Positions 63,561 through 64,000 of a DNA stretch of 64,000 bases are shown one piece after another (the first letter of the stretch is position 1; every line of letters begins with the position of its first letter). The notes beneath the pieces are model-generated. The model saw nothing but the letters and a program-made list of their open reading frames with translations. It made no database searches and was not told the origin of the DNA. The DNA comes from Vombatus ursinus (lineage: Eukaryota; Chordata; Mammalia; Diprotodontia; Vombatidae): positions 30,573,948 to 30,637,947 of the forward strand of contig NW_020940358.1 of assembly GCF_900497805.2 (NCBI RefSeq). The letters run 5' to 3'. Position numbers and translations under genes: made by a program.

Positions 63561-63814
63561 TACACTAAAAGAGAATAATGAAACCCATATGTATGGTATG
63601 AAATCCCGGAATAAACTGACAGTGAACAACCAGCTCAATTCAGTTTCCTATGATCAAGGTCAGATGTTCTGAATCATCCTAATGTTGGTAGAGACACACA
63701 TGCATAACCACTACTATCACAAAATGAAACAATATCAAAATCATTGTTTGTTCCAAGTAACAAATTCCTTCATCTCAACATCACTTACTAAACTGGTCTT
63801 GACTCTAGTCTTAA

Positions 63815-64000
63815 AAGAATCATAGATTTAGGACTGGAAGGTCCAAACCCCTAATTTACAGATAAGGAAACTGAGGCCTAGAGAGGTAATGTGACTTGTC
63901 CAAGCTGATAGGAAGTACAGGGTCTGGGACTTGAACCCTGTCTCTCTGACTCCAAGTCCAGTGCTATGTGAAGTGTCCTTCCTCTTAAATAATGTGACAG
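63815..64000 (-). mobile_element. MIR3/THER2 CORE-SINE
   Basis: 'GAATCATAGATTTAGGACTG', 'AGATAAGGAAACTGAGGCCT', 'GGGACTTGAACCCTGTCTCT'. It runs to the window end. Confidence 0.9.

Larger units (their letters stand above)
23043..64000 (+). other. SCARA5: SCARA5 intron, 5' part (over 40.9 kb)
   Basis: It starts at the GTAAGA donor. No sequence matching the next part of the protein (VSRPRS.. onward in human) is seen before the window ends. The 400-N gap could in principle hide a small exon but probably has no real content. Confidence 0.6.

Overview
The window is a piece of a marsupial nuclear genome. Two things show this. First, it is packed with tRNA-derived SINEs and CORE-SINEs that share the 'CTAGCTGTGTGACC' core and 'AAGTCACTTAACC' motif, including an A-tailed type starting GGGGCAGCTAGGTGG and an RTE-tailed (MAR1-like) type, both known from marsupials. 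Second, it contains marsupial-style L1 3' ends next to abundant old L2 and L3/CR1 LINEs. The A-tailed SINE is the type I associate with Australian marsupials, but I could not check that. Repeat names here are my recognition of families, not a database search.

The only host gene supported is SCARA5 (class A scavenger receptor 5, a ferritin receptor) on the + strand. The start-codon exon (5581-5698) encodes residues 1-37 plus one base of codon 38. The next exon (22914-23042) finishes codon 38 and encodes residues 39-80, giving the membrane-proximal tail and the single transmembrane helix, and ends one base into codon 81. Both introns are phase 1. Everything before 5581 is upstream intron or flank. 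5699-22913 is a complete 17.2 kb intron. 23043 to the end is the 5' part of the next intron, with no further exon seen.

Layout. 1-5580: an L2 nested in an L3/CR1, plus SINEs. 5.7-22.9 kb: MIR, MIR3, L2 and MAR1 copies, two blocks of a 10-bp minisatellite (18974-19126 and 19755-20252) and a palindromic hAT-type MITE (21347-21514). 23-34 kb: L1 and L2 pieces, a solo retroviral LTR (28522-28945) and three mariner-type MITEs. 34.9-38.1 kb: a long L3/CR1 relic broken by five SINEs. 38.5-41.5 kb: L2, MIR3 and unique sequence. 41.7-42.6 kb: an inverted SINE pair containing a 400-N gap whose two flanks are the same 128 bp. 43-57 kb: L2, SINEs, a hAT MITE with a perfect target duplication, and an internally deleted L1. 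57-64 kb: nested SINEs, another L3/CR1 and a decayed Tc1-like transposase.

I looked for an undescribed biological system and do not see one. The most useful observations are the probable false assembly gap, the hairpin MITE, the paired minisatellite blocks, an unnamed repeat with three copies, the L1 with ORF1 joined to the ORF2 end, and the low-complexity tracts in front of both SCARA5 splice acceptors.
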